Assembly: GCA_031181585.1 (NCBI GenBank)
Contig: JAPSKP010000002.1
Coordinates: forward strand, 92,133 to 156,132
DNA length: 64,000 nt
Direction of reading: 5' to 3'
Source: Lysinibacillus sp.
Lineage (GTDB): Bacteria; Bacillota; Bacilli; Bacillales_A; Planococcaceae
A program made the position numbers and the translations under genes. Every line of letters starts with the position of its first letter. Positions within the stretch are counted from its first letter, which is position 1. Below are positions 51,045 through 60,648 of the stretch, piece after piece. The notes under the pieces are model-generated. The model saw only the letters and a program-made list of their open reading frames with translations, ran no database searches and was not told the DNA's origin.

Positions 51045-53636
51045 TTATCGTTTACTTGCTTCTGCCGCACCCACTAAGCCAACTGTCTGATTTCGGCGCC
51101 AGACATCTTCCCACTGACTAAACGATACCGGTCCTTCACCAGAGTACTTGGCAATTTCTACAGTCATCGCTGGCATCTTCTTTACTTTCGTAAACCAAGA
51201 CTCGGATGCTGCAGTCGGTTTTTTGGGATTAGGGGGAATAATTGAATAACCTGTTACGTTTGCTACACTTTTGACGACATTATAGTTCCGAGTATGGTTA
51301 CTCATACTGTCATAACCCCAATAAATAATTTGTCCGGAAGAATGATAAGTAATGTAAGATTTAAATGGCCGTGCTAATACAAAGTCTCGAAGCGCCTTTG
51401 CTTCTGGTTCAGAAAAAGGAGCAATCCCTTTATAATTTTTAAAGGCAGGTACATTGTATGGAGGCGTTAATATAATGGAGCTCCATGTTGCATCAAAGTT
51501 ACGATTTAAATCTACGCCCCGGATATTAGCTTTCCACCGCGCAACATTGGAGCTGCCATTTATTTTTCTTACTAAATCTTTATTAGCAACGGCATTTAAG
51601 CCACTTTGCACGAGAGTCACGCCATCTGGGTTCATCATTGGCACAAACCAGATACTTGCCTGATCAAGCACCGACTTCACCTGATAAGAACCAAATTTTG
51701 AACCTCTTACATAATGGTAGGAATATTGATCAATCATCTCCATCAATACATTTGTCGTCATATGCTCCCGTGCATGCATGGAAGCATCCATTAAGATTTC
51801 CTTTTTCCCGTTTCCTATCCGAAGTGCATAAATAGGGCGCCCTTCTACAGATTTACCAATCGTCTTCAACTCAGTAAATTCCGGATAAAGTAAGTTGAAT
51901 ACCTTTAATTGATATTCCATTTCATGATGTGTAACATTTTTCGTCGGATTAACGACGTCAGCATGGGTAAAATCACTAAGATTAACATAGCCGGCGCCAC
52001 CTAAAAATTCAATAATCCCTACTGAAGCTGTAATATTTTTCAGCTCTACTGTTGTATTCGCTTTGATCTTCCCAATCACTTTACCTGATGAAAGTTTAAC
52101 AGTTGTATCTGTCTGAGCCGTAATTGTCTCGGGATATTTAGCTGGTATCACTGCTGCCATACCCGTTGCCTCATCTGTTTCCACAACCGCTTGTCGAGGG
52201 AAGGTAAATGTTTTACCGCTTACTGCAATGTTGTAATGACTGCCATCAAAACCTGATGCCTTAATGACTGCCCCCGCGGCTAGCTCCCCAGCAGCTTTCC
52301 CTCCTGCTGAAAAGGTCGTAGCTTCCGCTAACTTTATATTTTTCCGGGTATTAATGTACGTTTGGCTAAGGGCAATATATCCGTCCTTCTGACCAAGTTT
52401 CACTTTATAATAATTATCTGTCATACCAACGACCTGAAGCTTCGTCATCCGATTGCCAGAAAGGATAGCCTTCCCATTTGGTGCATCCAGCAGTTGATAC
52501 GCATTTTCCGTACGGACAGCCCCTACTATCTCGCTCTCTGATGTGCTTTCCTCTAATGCAGCAGGTACAACAGCAGCAGGCGTTACATAATATTTCTCTC
52601 CTCCTGCAGAGACAACTACTAAATGCTTATCAGCCAAATACGTGACTGGTACAGTAAATGTTTCATTTTGCCAAATACCAATTTGGTTTTTCATATTTCG
52701 AGAAGAATATAGAGGCGTACCACGCGTGATTGCAGCGCTTTTCACTTTTGAAAAATCTACTGGCTGTGCTGTTTCTGTAAACTCTGTATCAGATTCCAGA
52801 TTTTCCGATGTTAGAAGCTCTTCCCCCGGTACTGTGTCTGCAGCAGCCTGCTGTTCTAGCTGTTTCGTTTCGCCCGTCCCTTCTTGACCTTCTGCTGATA
52901 CTTCATGCCGATCTACTATGTCATTGGAGCTTTCTCCGGCCTGGTCAATTGGTTCGCCACCTGATTCAGATGTATTTAGCTCATTTTTTTCACCTGCTGT
53001 TTCCAAAGCTCTGACTAAAAATGAAGCGAATTGACCGCGTGTCACAGTATTAGAAGGATTGAATTGTTTTACGATCGTAATTCCTGCGTATTCAAGAGCC
53101 GTAATTGCTTCTCGCTTTTCATCATCAAGGGCCTTATGTATATCTGTAATGGATGTTTTAAAGCCTGCATCCTTGTATTCAGCTACTAAATCCTTTTCAA
53201 ATACATCATGCATCATTCGTACAATAACAACCGCCATATGCTGTCTTTGCATTTGGTTATTTGGATCTAAATAGCCGGAAGCGCCTTGGAAGACCCCTTC
53301 CTCGTACAATAAAGCACTTAACTGTAATAATTCTTCATCACTTTCCGAGGGGATATCCTCAAAGCGTCTGTCCGTTAATGCATCTTCTGGAATTTCATAG
53401 CCTTCTCTTATAATAAATCTGCCTAAAAGACGGACAACCTGTGAGCGTGTAATATTTGCATCAGGCTTATATGTACCATCTGAATAACCGCCAATGATAT
53501 CTTGCTCATACAATTGCTTAATGGCGGATTCATGCGTATTACCTGCAATATCTACAAGCGCGGCATTTGCAGGGGGACCGCTGAGCCCAAAACATAGCAT
53601 GCCAGCTAAAAAAAGAGTGCCCCATTTTCGTTTCAT
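51045..53636 (-). CDS. SLH-domain M14 zinc carboxypeptidase, surface-anchored
   Basis: Secreted protein of 863 residues. A signal peptide (1-25, ending PPANA) is followed by three S-layer homology domains (about 26-212), which bind pyruvylated secondary wall polymer. A low-complexity E/T/S-rich linker (215-292), SH3-like beta repeats (about 295-560) and an M14 peptidase domain (about 565-863) follow. The zinc ligands His621, Glu624 (MHAREH) and His765 (TYHSSGQ), Asn711-Arg712 (DLNRNF) and catalytic Glu827 (MTVEIAK) are all present. It probably trims peptides or wall stems at the cell surface; the substrate is unknown. The SLH domains imply an S-layer host. Confidence 0.9.
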   Translation of the reverse strand: MKRKWGTLFLAGMLCFGLSGPPANAALVDIAGNTHESAIKQLYEQDIIGGYSDGTYKPDANITRSQVVRLLGRFIIREGYEIPEDALTDRRFEDIPSESDEELLQLSALLYEEGVFQGASGYLDPNNQMQRQHMAVVIVRMMHDVFEKDLVAEYKDAGFKTSITDIHKALDDEKREAITALEYAGITIVKQFNPSNTVTRGQFASFLVRALETAGEKNELNTSESGGEPIDQAGESSNDIVDRHEVSAEGQEGTGETKQLEQQAAADTVPGEELLTSENLESDTEFTETAQPVDFSKVKSAAITRGTPLYSSRNMKNQIGIWQNETFTVPVTYLADKHLVVVSAGGEKYYVTPAAVVPAALEESTSESEIVGAVRTENAYQLLDAPNGKAILSGNRMTKLQVVGMTDNYYKVKLGQKDGYIALSQTYINTRKNIKLAEATTFSAGGKAAGELAAGAVIKASGFDGSHYNIAVSGKTFTFPRQAVVETDEATGMAAVIPAKYPETITAQTDTTVKLSSGKVIGKIKANTTVELKNITASVGIIEFLGGAGYVNLSDFTHADVVNPTKNVTHHEMEYQLKVFNLLYPEFTELKTIGKSVEGRPIYALRIGNGKKEILMDASMHAREHMTTNVLMEMIDQYSYHYVRGSKFGSYQVKSVLDQASIWFVPMMNPDGVTLVQSGLNAVANKDLVRKINGSSNVARWKANIRGVDLNRNFDATWSSIILTPPYNVPAFKNYKGIAPFSEPEAKALRDFVLARPFKSYITYHSSGQIIYWGYDSMSNHTRNYNVVKSVANVTGYSIIPPNPKKPTAASESWFTKVKKMPAMTVEIAKYSGEGPVSFSQWEDVWRRNQTVGLVGAAEASKR

Positions 53637-53788
53637 TCACTATTTCCCACCTTTCCCATTTCCATTACCCATTATATTTATCGTAAAACTATCATCGTGC
53701 AGATATTGATAGATTTATTTGATTATACTATTTAGGTGTACGGCCAGGTAGGGGCAAATGCAGTTGTTCATTCACTCTAATATAAAAA

Positions 53789-53810
53789 AGCTGGAGGGTT
53801 TCCTCCAGCT
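53789..53810 (-). terminator. Distal copy of the ileS terminator hairpin
   Basis: Arms AGCTGGAGG and CCTCCAGCT with a GTTT loop, followed on the minus strand by a TTTTTTATATT tail. A nearly identical hairpin lies on the other side of the repeat at 54013-54036. Of the remaining gap, 53637-53788 shows nothing beyond the ribosome site of the M14 gene. Confidence 0.75.
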
Positions 53811-54012
53811 TCAGAGTGAAGACAAAGTCGTTTTTCGACTTTGTTTTTACGTTTTTTTAGATAGATTTTTAAAATGAAGTTTTACCCAGCCTGTCTTGAA
53901 AACGCTTGCCAGACAAGGCGCGCCGACGAGCGAAGACGCGAATAGAACCTAAGTTCATGAGCGGACGAGCGAGGCAAGCAACGATGAATGAAAGCGTTTG
54001 TCAACAGGCTGA
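53811..54012. repeat. Intergenic repeat, copy 1 (202 bp)
   Basis: Shares most of its length with 63251-63451, including identical blocks such as GTCTTGAAAACGCTTGCCAG and CAAGGCGCGCCG. Read on the minus strand it begins CAGCCTGTTGACAAACGCTT; an imperfect inverted copy (CAGCCTGTCTTGAAAACGCTT type) lies at 53887-53908 on the plus strand, so the inner 125 bp can form a large cruciform. The outer part holds the hairpin GACAAAGTCG/CGACTTTGT (53821-53843). It has no ORF. It lies between two copies of the ileS terminator hairpin, like a small non-autonomous mobile element with a target duplication. Confidence 0.8.
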
Positions 54013-54036
54013 AGCTGGAGGGTTTCCCCTCCAGCT
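54013..54036 (-). terminator. Proximal copy of the ileS terminator hairpin
   Basis: Arms AGCTGGAGGG (54013-54022) and CCCTCCAGCT (54027-54036), 8 bases after the ileS stop codon. On the minus strand it is followed by the repeat (TCAGCC) and not by T residues, so the distal copy at 53789-53810 is better suited to terminate. Confidence 0.7.
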
Positions 54037-54043
54037 TTTCTCA

Positions 54044-56803
54044 TTACATGTAATATTTCTCTACAACTTCTGCACAGCGCGTACATAATGTTGCATGAGC
54101 TTCGTTTGTTCCTACTGTTTCAGAAATTGTCCAGCAGCGCTCACATTTTTCACCATCGGCTTTTTCTACCACAAGTGCCGTTTGGCCAAGGACTAACGCA
54201 TTATCAGGTGCATTTTCCTTACTGCCTGCGATAGCGAATTGCGATACGATACATAGCTGTGCAAAATCAATGTTTGCATCATTTAGTAATTGCACCGCCT
54301 CACTTTCCGCATAAACAGAAATTTTTGCTTCTAGTGATTTTCCGATTACTTTCGCATTTCGGGCTTCTTCCAAAGCTTTCAATACTTCATCACGGATTTC
54401 GATGACCTTCGCCCACTTTTCACGTAACTGACCGAAGTTTTCCTTCTCTTCTACTTCAGGGAAGTCTGTCAATTGTACGGATGCTTCCTCAGCACCCAGG
54501 TAACCCCATAATTCTTCAGTCGTATGCGGGATAATCGGCGTCAGTACCTTTAATAGCATTTGTAATGTGTCATACATAACTGTCTGCATCGCACGGCGAT
54601 CTTTGTTATCTGTACCTTCGATATAGACTACGTCTTTTGCGATATCAAGATAGAATGAAGATAATTCAACTGCCACAAAGTTATTAATTGCATGATATAC
54701 CGTCGAGAATTCATAACGGTCATATGCAGCACGTGAGGCCTTTAATACATCCTGCATGCGCATGTACATATATTGATCCATTTCCCGTAAGTCTTCATAT
54801 GCTACGCGGTCTGTCGCTGGATTAAAGTCGGCAACATTTCCGTGTAAGAAGCGAAGTGTGTTGCGGATTTTACGATATACTTCTGATACTTGTTTCAGCA
54901 TATCCATTGAGATACGAACATCCGCTGTATAGTCAACAGATGCTACCCATAGACGAAGAATATCTGCACCATATTGATCCATTACCTTCTGTGGTACGAT
55001 GACATTTCCTAAAGACTTCGACATCTTCCGTCCTTCCCCATCAAGCACGAAACCGTGGGATAGCAAGCCTTTGTATGGTGCATAGCCATTGATCGCTACA
55101 GACGTGATCAGTGATGAGTTGAACCAGCCTCGATATTGGTCAGATCCTTCTAAATAAAGATCGGCTGGATATTTCATGCCGCGTTCTACAAGTACACCTT
55201 GGTGAGATGAACCTGAATCGAACCATACGTCCATAATGTCATTTTCTTTTGTGAAGATGCCATTCGGGCTGCCTGGATGTGTGAAGCCCTCTGGCAATAA
55301 TTCTTTAGCCTCTTTTTGGAACCAAATATTGGATCCGTGCTCACGGAATAAATTTGCTACATGTGCGATTGTTTCTGGTGTGATGATTGGTTCACCATTT
55401 TCCGCATAGAAAATTGGAATTGGTACTCCCCATGCACGCTGACGGGAGATTACCCAGTCACCACGGTCACGAATCATATTGTAAAGACGTGTTTCACCCC
55501 ATGCCGGTGTGAAAGTCGTATCTGTTACTGCTTGTAACAGCTCTTCTCGGAATGCATCAATTGAAGCAAACCACTGTGGTGTAGCACGGTAAATAACCGG
55601 CTTTTTCGTACGCCAATCATGTGGATAAGAGTGCGTGAAGAAGCCTAGTTTTTCTAACGCGTCCATTTCTTTCAGCTTTTCTGTTACTAATTTGTTTGCA
55701 TCATCATAAAAGATTCCTTCAAATCCTGGTGCTTCTTCTGTATAGCAGCCGCGATTGTCTAATGGAGATAAAATGCCAAGGTCATACTCACGACCGATAT
55801 TGTAGTCTTCTTCCCCGTGACCTGGTGCTGTATGCACACATCCTGTACCAGCTTCAGCTGTTACATGATCACCAACCATTACTAATGAATCACGGTCATA
55901 GAATGGGTGCTGCGCTACGACGCGGTCAAGCTGCTTTCCTTGTACTTCCTGGATGACTTCGTAATTTTCCCAGCCGATTGCATTAGCTACAGTTTCAAGC
56001 AGATCTTTTGCGACGATGAATTTTTTATTCTCTACCGCAACTACCACATAAGCAAATTCCGGATTCAAGGAAATTCCCAAGTTCGCTGGCAGTGTCCATG
56101 GTGTTGTCGTCCAAATAATGAATTTTGCATCTGCTGGCACTACGCCTTTTGCGTCCTTAATTGCGAAACTTACATAAATAGATGGTGATTTTACATCCTT
56201 GTATTCAATTTCTGCTTCCGCTAAAGCTGATTCAGAAGATGGCGACCAGTAGACTGGTTTAAGACCTTTATAAATATATCCTTTTTCCGCCATTTTTCCG
56301 AACACTTCAATTTGGCGTGCTTCAAATTCAGGCTTTAATGTAATATAAGGATTTTCCCAATCTCCGCGTACACCAATGCGTTTAAACTGAGAACGCTGGC
56401 TGTCAATTTGCTCGTAAGCATATTTTTCACAAAGCTCACGGAATTCCGCTACAGACATCTCCTTGCGTTTGACTCCTTTATTCGTCAGCGCTTGTTCAAT
56501 CGGTAGACCATGTGTATCCCAGCCTGGTACGTATGGTACATGATAGCCTGTCATTGATTTTTGACGCACAATCATATCTTTTAGCACTTTATTTAATGCG
56601 TGGCCAATATGAATGTCCCCATTTGCGTATGGAGGGCCATCGTGCAGCACAAAATGCGGGCGATCCTTTGTGCGCTCATTCACTAGCTTGTTGATATCCA
56701 TCTCATCCCATTTTGTTTGGATTTGCGGTTCTTTCGTTGGCAGTCCGCCACGCATTGGGAAATCTGTTTTCGGCATTAATAATGTATCTTTATACTCCAC
56801 CAT
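54044..56803 (-). CDS. ileS: Isoleucyl-tRNA synthetase
   Basis: Class I aminoacyl-tRNA synthetase of 919 residues. The HIGH motif is in [17 protein letters not shown] in [14 protein letters not shown], and the editing domain (about 200-390) has [13 protein letters not shown]. The C-terminal zinc ribbon CERCW...CTRCAEVV is intact, typical of the bacterial type. The ATG at 56803 follows AGGAGGAG. Expression should be controlled by the upstream T-box. Confidence 0.97.
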   Translation of the reverse strand: MVEYKDTLLMPKTDFPMRGGLPTKEPQIQTKWDEMDINKLVNERTKDRPHFVLHDGPPYANGDIHIGHALNKVLKDMIVRQKSMTGYHVPYVPGWDTHGLPIEQALTNKGVKRKEMSVAEFRELCEKYAYEQIDSQRSQFKRIGVRGDWENPYITLKPEFEARQIEVFGKMAEKGYIYKGLKPVYWSPSSESALAEAEIEYKDVKSPSIYVSFAIKDAKGVVPADAKFIIWTTTPWTLPANLGISLNPEFAYVVVAVENKKFIVAKDLLETVANAIGWENYEVIQEVQGKQLDRVVAQHPFYDRDSLVMVGDHVTAEAGTGCVHTAPGHGEEDYNIGREYDLGILSPLDNRGCYTEEAPGFEGIFYDDANKLVTEKLKEMDALEKLGFFTHSYPHDWRTKKPVIYRATPQWFASIDAFREELLQAVTDTTFTPAWGETRLYNMIRDRGDWVISRQRAWGVPIPIFYAENGEPIITPETIAHVANLFREHGSNIWFQKEAKELLPEGFTHPGSPNGIFTKENDIMDVWFDSGSSHQGVLVERGMKYPADLYLEGSDQYRGWFNSSLITSVAINGYAPYKGLLSHGFVLDGEGRKMSKSLGNVIVPQKVMDQYGADILRLWVASVDYTADVRISMDMLKQVSEVYRKIRNTLRFLHGNVADFNPATDRVAYEDLREMDQYMYMRMQDVLKASRAAYDRYEFSTVYHAINNFVAVELSSFYLDIAKDVVYIEGTDNKDRRAMQTVMYDTLQMLLKVLTPIIPHTTEELWGYLGAEEASVQLTDFPEVEEKENFGQLREKWAKVIEIRDEVLKALEEARNAKVIGKSLEAKISVYAESEAVQLLNDANIDFAQLCIVSQFAIAGSKENAPDNALVLGQTALVVEKADGEKCERCWTISETVGTNEAHATLCTRCAEVVEKYYM

Positions 56804-56839
56804 TTCATACTCCTCCTAGTTTATCCGTTTATACAAAAT

Positions 56840-57085
56840 AAAAAGCCTTTCATCCCTAAAAGGGACGAAAAGCTGTTATTCCGTGGTACCACCCTAATTT
56901 GCAGAACATACACGAAGTATAATTCCGCCTCTTAGCCGCTGTAACGTCGCGTATCACGGGTCCGCCTACTCGATTCAGCGTACCAGCTCCAGAGTGATTT
57001 TCTGTAAAAAACGCATTGTTCGGGCTCTCACCACCCCCGAATCGCTAAACCGCCGTTTTCCCATACTGTCTCTATCTTAGCCGAT
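56840..57085 (-). promoter_or_regulatory. T-box leader of ileS (isoleucine)
   Basis: The minus strand contains the T-box sequence AGGGTGGTACCACGG (56881-56895) followed by the terminator TTTCGTCCCT/AGGGATGAAA (56848-56870) and TTTTTATTTT. Stem I has the distal hairpin GGTGGTGAGAGCCC. The specifier is best placed as ATC (56996-56998) in the context GAAAATCACTCTGGAG, the usual position after the distal hairpin; a second ATC occurs at 56972-56974. Uncharged tRNA-Ile would pair with it and allow read-through into ileS. Confidence 0.92.
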
Positions 57086-57164
57086 TATGCATATAAACGT
57101 CTTTTGTGTATCAGTATATGAAAAATCCTTGATATTCGTCAAGCTTTTCTAGCTAATTTGATTA

Positions 57165-57692
57165 TTAGTCTTCATTGCTTGTCTGTAACTTCTCACGTGT
57201 ATGCTCATAAATATCAGTCATTGGTATATCGTATTCCAATAGCTTATCCCAATCATCTGTATTCAATAGATCAAGCTGTGCTTCTACCAGCATCTTGAAA
57301 CGATTCCGGAATACTTTAGATTGCTTTTTTAATTCATCGATTTCGATTGTCACTTTGCGTGCCTTTGTCAATGCTTCATTAATAATACGGTCTGCATTCT
57401 TCTCAGCTTCTTTTACAATCAGTTTCGCTTCCTTCTGGGAATTGCGGCGTACTTCCTCGGCTGCTTCCTGTGCAACAACAATCGACTTTTGCAATGTCTC
57501 TTCTAAGTTATTATAGTGGGTCATCTGCTCTGACATCGTCTTGACTCTATCTTCAAGCTCTTTTTTCTCACGCAAGATAATCTCATAATCTTTAATGATT
57601 TGATCTAAAAATTCATTTACTTCGTCCTCCGAGTATCCCCGGAATCCCCTTGTAAACTCCTTATTATGTATATCAAGTGGTGATAATGGCAT
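57165..57692 (-). CDS. divIVA: Septum and pole marker DivIVA
   Basis: Coiled-coil protein that binds negatively curved membrane at septa and poles, and directs the Min system and chromosome anchoring. It begins MPLSPLDIHNKEFTRGFRGYSEDEVNEFLDQI, the lipid-binding N-terminal domain, with a long coiled coil from about residue 35 to 135. Length 175. It follows ylmH, as in other Firmicutes. Confidence 0.96.
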   Translation of the reverse strand: MPLSPLDIHNKEFTRGFRGYSEDEVNEFLDQIIKDYEIILREKKELEDRVKTMSEQMTHYNNLEETLQKSIVVAQEAAEEVRRNSQKEAKLIVKEAEKNADRIINEALTKARKVTIEIDELKKQSKVFRNRFKMLVEAQLDLLNTDDWDKLLEYDIPMTDIYEHTREKLQTSNED

Positions 57693-57729
57693 GTCGTTAC
57701 TCCCCTTTACCCGTTACTGTTTAGTAATC

Positions 57730-57735
57730 ATTATA
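57730..57735 (-). promoter_or_regulatory. Possible -10 of divIVA
   Basis: A perfect minus-strand TATAAT lies in the 93-bp gap between ylmH and divIVA. No good -35 is visible. Confidence 0.3.
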
Positions 57736-57785
57736 CTTTGTTGCCGCTTTATTAGCATCAGTTTTTCAGTAAATTTTGTCTAGCT

Positions 57786-58571
57786 TCACTGGTTTTGCTC
57801 TAATCGACCTATCTGAAGACGGATTTTGTCTTTTTTCGTTCTTCCTTCCGCCATAATAACCTTTAGGCGGCCAAATCCCCGTGCTGAAAGAATGTCACCC
57901 TCCTGCAGTTCAAAGGATACCTGCTCCCTTACTGTCCAATTTACTTTTACACGGCCAGCCGTAATTAAATTTTGAGATTTCTGTCTAGAAATGTTGAGTA
58001 TCGTTGCTAATACTACATCAAGGCGCATGGAAGAGACAGTTGTCGTACTCTGCACCCATTCCTCTTCTAAGCGCAGCAATGGCTGTGTCCCAACCTCTTC
58101 AAGATGTACTTTTACTTTCCCTATACTTGTCAAGTTCGCCCGCACATAATCTGCCACCTCAGCCGCTACTGCAAATTGAACAGTATTTTCAGCTACTCGA
58201 ATATCGCCGAACTTGCTGCGTTCAATACCAACAGAAAGAAGGGCGCCCAATACATCCGGATGTTTCAACTGGACAAATTTTGATGGATAGCCAACAGAAA
58301 ATACGGTGATTTGATAGTCCTCTTCGCCAGGTGTGAAATAGGAAGGAGCAATCATGAGACGCATACGCTCGGGTTCATCAAATACGCCCTCCTCAAAAAC
58401 AGACAAATCATCCGATTGACCAACTACAGATGTGACGATGAAACGCTGCCTAGGATCCAGGAAATCGGTCAGCTTCGGTGCATAGCGGTCTTCCACTTCT
58501 CTCTGCCAGCCGACAACTTGTTCGATAAAAGGCTGTTCATCTTTTCTAAAATGCTGAATTAAATGCTCCAT
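57786..58571 (-). CDS. ylmH: YlmH family S4-domain RNA-binding protein
   Basis: RNA-binding protein of 261 residues with a C-terminal S4 domain (about 182-240, RLDVVLATILNISRQKSQNLITAGRVKVNW). In B. subtilis YlmH has recently been linked to rescue of stalled large ribosomal subunits, parallel to RqcH, which is also encoded in this window. It belongs to the sepF-ylmG-ylmH-divIVA division cluster. Confidence 0.93.
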   Translation of the reverse strand: MEHLIQHFRKDEQPFIEQVVGWQREVEDRYAPKLTDFLDPRQRFIVTSVVGQSDDLSVFEEGVFDEPERMRLMIAPSYFTPGEEDYQITVFSVGYPSKFVQLKHPDVLGALLSVGIERSKFGDIRVAENTVQFAVAAEVADYVRANLTSIGKVKVHLEEVGTQPLLRLEEEWVQSTTTVSSMRLDVVLATILNISRQKSQNLITAGRVKVNWTVREQVSFELQEGDILSARGFGRLKVIMAEGRTKKDKIRLQIGRLEQNQ

Positions 58572-58633
58572 TTTTTCGGCAACTCCTTGTACTAAACAAA
58601 ATCCCCCTACAGTACGACTGTACGGGGAAATAA

Positions 58634-58891
58634 TTACACAATGTAGCTTACAACAATCAGTAGACCTTGTTGAATAAATCGTAAAGCAAACAACGCAACG
58701 ATTGGCGAGATATCGATCATGCCAATTGGCGGAATAAACTTACGGAAAAAGCCTAAATAAGGTTCACATACAGCTGCTAAAAATCGGCCTACAGCAGAGT
58801 TTTGTGCTGCTGGTACCCAAGATAGCAGAATGTAAGCAATTAGCATAAACGTATAGATCGTAAATGCCTGCGCAATAATATAATAAATCAT
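58634..58891 (-). CDS. ylmG: YggT family membrane protein (YlmG)
   Basis: Membrane protein of 85 residues with two hydrophobic segments (about 1-25 and 60-85) and the signature [26 protein letters not shown]. The family is tied to nucleoid and division organisation in cyanobacteria and plastids; its function in Bacillales is not settled. It lies between sepF and ylmH. Confidence 0.92.
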   Translation of the reverse strand: MIYYIIAQAFTIYTFMLIAYILLSWVPAAQNSAVGRFLAAVCEPYLGFFRKFIPPIGMIDISPIVALFALRFIQQGLLIVVSYIV

Positions 58892-58910
58892 TTATTTACC
58901 TCTCTAGCAT

Positions 58911-59411
58911 TTAAATTTCATCGATAATATAGTCAGAGATTTCTCCGGATACTTCTACGTTGTCTGGTGTGCAGAGGAAAATATTATTACCGATGCGTTG
59001 AATATCCCCATTTAAAGCATATACTGTTCCACTTAAAAAGTCGATAATTCGCACTCCCTGATCCCGATCAATGCGTTGCAGATTGACAATTGTCGCACGC
59101 TTATTGCGAAGATTTTCAGCAATATCCTGTGCTTCTGCATATACACGCGGCTCTACTAACACGACTTTGGCACCTTTCGCGGAAGCTGCTGTATGCAGAC
59201 TTACCACATTGTTATGTGCTGGAGCAGGTACTTGTTGCATTTGCTGTGGAACGACTTTCCGCTCTTTTTTAAAACGGTTGTTAATCGCTGGGGCAGGTAC
59301 TTCAGACTGTTGCTGTTTCATCACAGGATTTTTATCTAATTCCTCACGCACTACGTGATCTTCTTCTTCTTCCAAATAGAAAAAGTTTTTAATGATGTTT
59401 TTCATGCTCAT
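58911..59411 (-). CDS. sepF: Cell division protein SepF
   Basis: Membrane-anchored FtsZ partner that forms rings shaping the septum. The N-terminal amphipathic helix MSMKNIIKNFFYLEEEED binds membrane. A variable linker (25-80) and the SepF core (about 83-166, VVLVEPRVYAEAQDIAENLRNKRATIVNLQ) follow. Length 166. FtsZ itself is encoded at the right edge of the window. Confidence 0.95.
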   Translation of the reverse strand: MSMKNIIKNFFYLEEEEDHVVREELDKNPVMKQQQSEVPAPAINNRFKKERKVVPQQMQQVPAPAHNNVVSLHTAASAKGAKVVLVEPRVYAEAQDIAENLRNKRATIVNLQRIDRDQGVRIIDFLSGTVYALNGDIQRIGNNIFLCTPDNVEVSGEISDYIIDEI

Positions 59412-59429
59412 CCATCGTCCCTTCTTTCG

Positions 59430-60098
59430 TCATCCAACAAGAGCCGTTCCAATTCTTACAAATGTTGCTCCTTCTTCAATGGCAATTTCATAGTCATTTG
59501 ACATCCCCATTGAAAGCTCCGTACATGGTGCGTATGCTAGTTGTAAGGCGACAACTTCCTGCTGAAGGTTTTTTAATTCCCGAAATACTCCACGAATTAC
59601 ATCTTCATTCTCCGTATTCGGCGCCATCGTCATAAGACCGACAATTTCGATTTTCGAATAGGAAGCCAACTGTTTGATAAACGGTATTACCTCATCACGT
59701 GATAAGCCATGCTTTGACTCTTCTCCAGATACATTGGCCTGTATGAAGCACTTCACTGGCTTTTCCGCACGCTTTTCAATCTCTTCTGCCAAGCTCAATC
59801 GGTCTAATGAATGTAAATAATCAATCTCATTGATGATCTGTTTTACTTTCCGTGTCTGCAATGTGCCGATATAGTGCCAATGAGCGCCAGATTTGATTTG
59901 TTCTAGCTTTGTATGTAATCCCTCTGGACGGTTTTCTCCCAGATGCACAAGCCCAGCCTCAAGTACCTCTTTTGTCCGCGCTACATCTACTTCTTTTGTA
60001 ACAGCCACAATTTTCACTGATTGAGCTGCACCTGCACGTTTTTTCGCTTCATCTATATTGTTTTGAATTTTCTCTAGATTACTGATAACTTTAGTCAC
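59430..60098 (-). CDS. ylmE: YggS family PLP homeostasis protein (YlmE)
   Basis: Pyridoxal phosphate-binding TIM-barrel protein of 222 residues that buffers PLP. The PLP lysine is in VKIVAVTKEVDV; HLGENRPEGLHTKLEQI, HYIGTLQTRKVK and LSMGMSNDYEIAIEEGATFVRIGTALVG complete the family pattern. The start codon is GTG. In B. subtilis it follows ylmD; here ylmD is absent and ylmC is 75 bp upstream. Confidence 0.94.
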   Translation of the reverse strand: MTKVISNLEKIQNNIDEAKKRAGAAQSVKIVAVTKEVDVARTKEVLEAGLVHLGENRPEGLHTKLEQIKSGAHWHYIGTLQTRKVKQIINEIDYLHSLDRLSLAEEIEKRAEKPVKCFIQANVSGEESKHGLSRDEVIPFIKQLASYSKIEIVGLMTMAPNTENEDVIRGVFRELKNLQQEVVALQLAYAPCTELSMGMSNDYEIAIEEGATFVRIGTALVG

Positions 60099-60173
60099 TT
60101 TATTCCCAACTTTACATCATTAGTTTCCCCTATTGTATCAAGCTAAACATCATTTATCAATGAATAGCGTGAC

Positions 60174-60413
60174 CTATGCGGAGACACATTTTACTATAAT
60201 AACATCCTTACCAATTATGAGAATATCACTAATTGCGACCTTTTTAACACTTTCTTCCCCCTGAATGAGCTGGTAAAACTTTCTTGGTTGTGAAACGAAA
60301 AAGTAGTCTATATACCCGCTCTGTTCATTGATTTCCGCATCGATGATATAACCGATGAATCGCCCGCTTCCCGCCTCAATCATTTCTTTTTGCTGCACTA
60401 CTGAAAAGCGCAT
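60174..60413 (-). CDS. ylmC: YlmC/YmxH family PRC-barrel protein
   Basis: Small protein of 79 residues in the YlmC/YmxH sporulation-associated family with a PRC-barrel-like fold (MRFSVVQQKEMIEAGSGRFIGYIIDAEI). It follows sigG as in B. subtilis, but ylmA is missing between them. The ribosome site AAGGAGG precedes the ATG. Function unknown. Confidence 0.88.
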   Translation of the reverse strand: MRFSVVQQKEMIEAGSGRFIGYIIDAEINEQSGYIDYFFVSQPRKFYQLIQGEESVKKVAISDILIIGKDVIIVKCVSA

Positions 60414-60619
60414 CGAATCCTCCTTTTTTTAGAAAAACACATTCGCATCTGCCCGGCTCCTACAAGCACTTGAGAAATGCTCCAGAAACACAGGCTAAAG
60501 CCATTATGACCTGTGACAACGTCTTTATGACCAACATCTTGTTAGCCTGATGTGACCCCGAGCAGCAGATACGAATAGCTAGGTATATCTAGAACACGAA
60601 AAATTATCCTTTTTTACCT

Positions 60620-60648
60620 TGAAGAAAAGCGCACGAAATGTGCGCTTT
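60620..60648 (-). terminator. Terminator of sigG
   Basis: Perfect 9-base arms AAAGCGCAC (60626-60634) and GTGCGCTTT (60640-60648) overlap the sigG stop codon; the minus strand continues TCTTCAAGG. The T run is weak, so efficiency is uncertain. Confidence 0.6.

Noticed and set aside
53906..54088. 60-codon plus-strand ORF across the repeat
   Set aside because: It runs from palindromic repeat DNA into the antisense of ileS; composition is that of the repeat, not of a gene.
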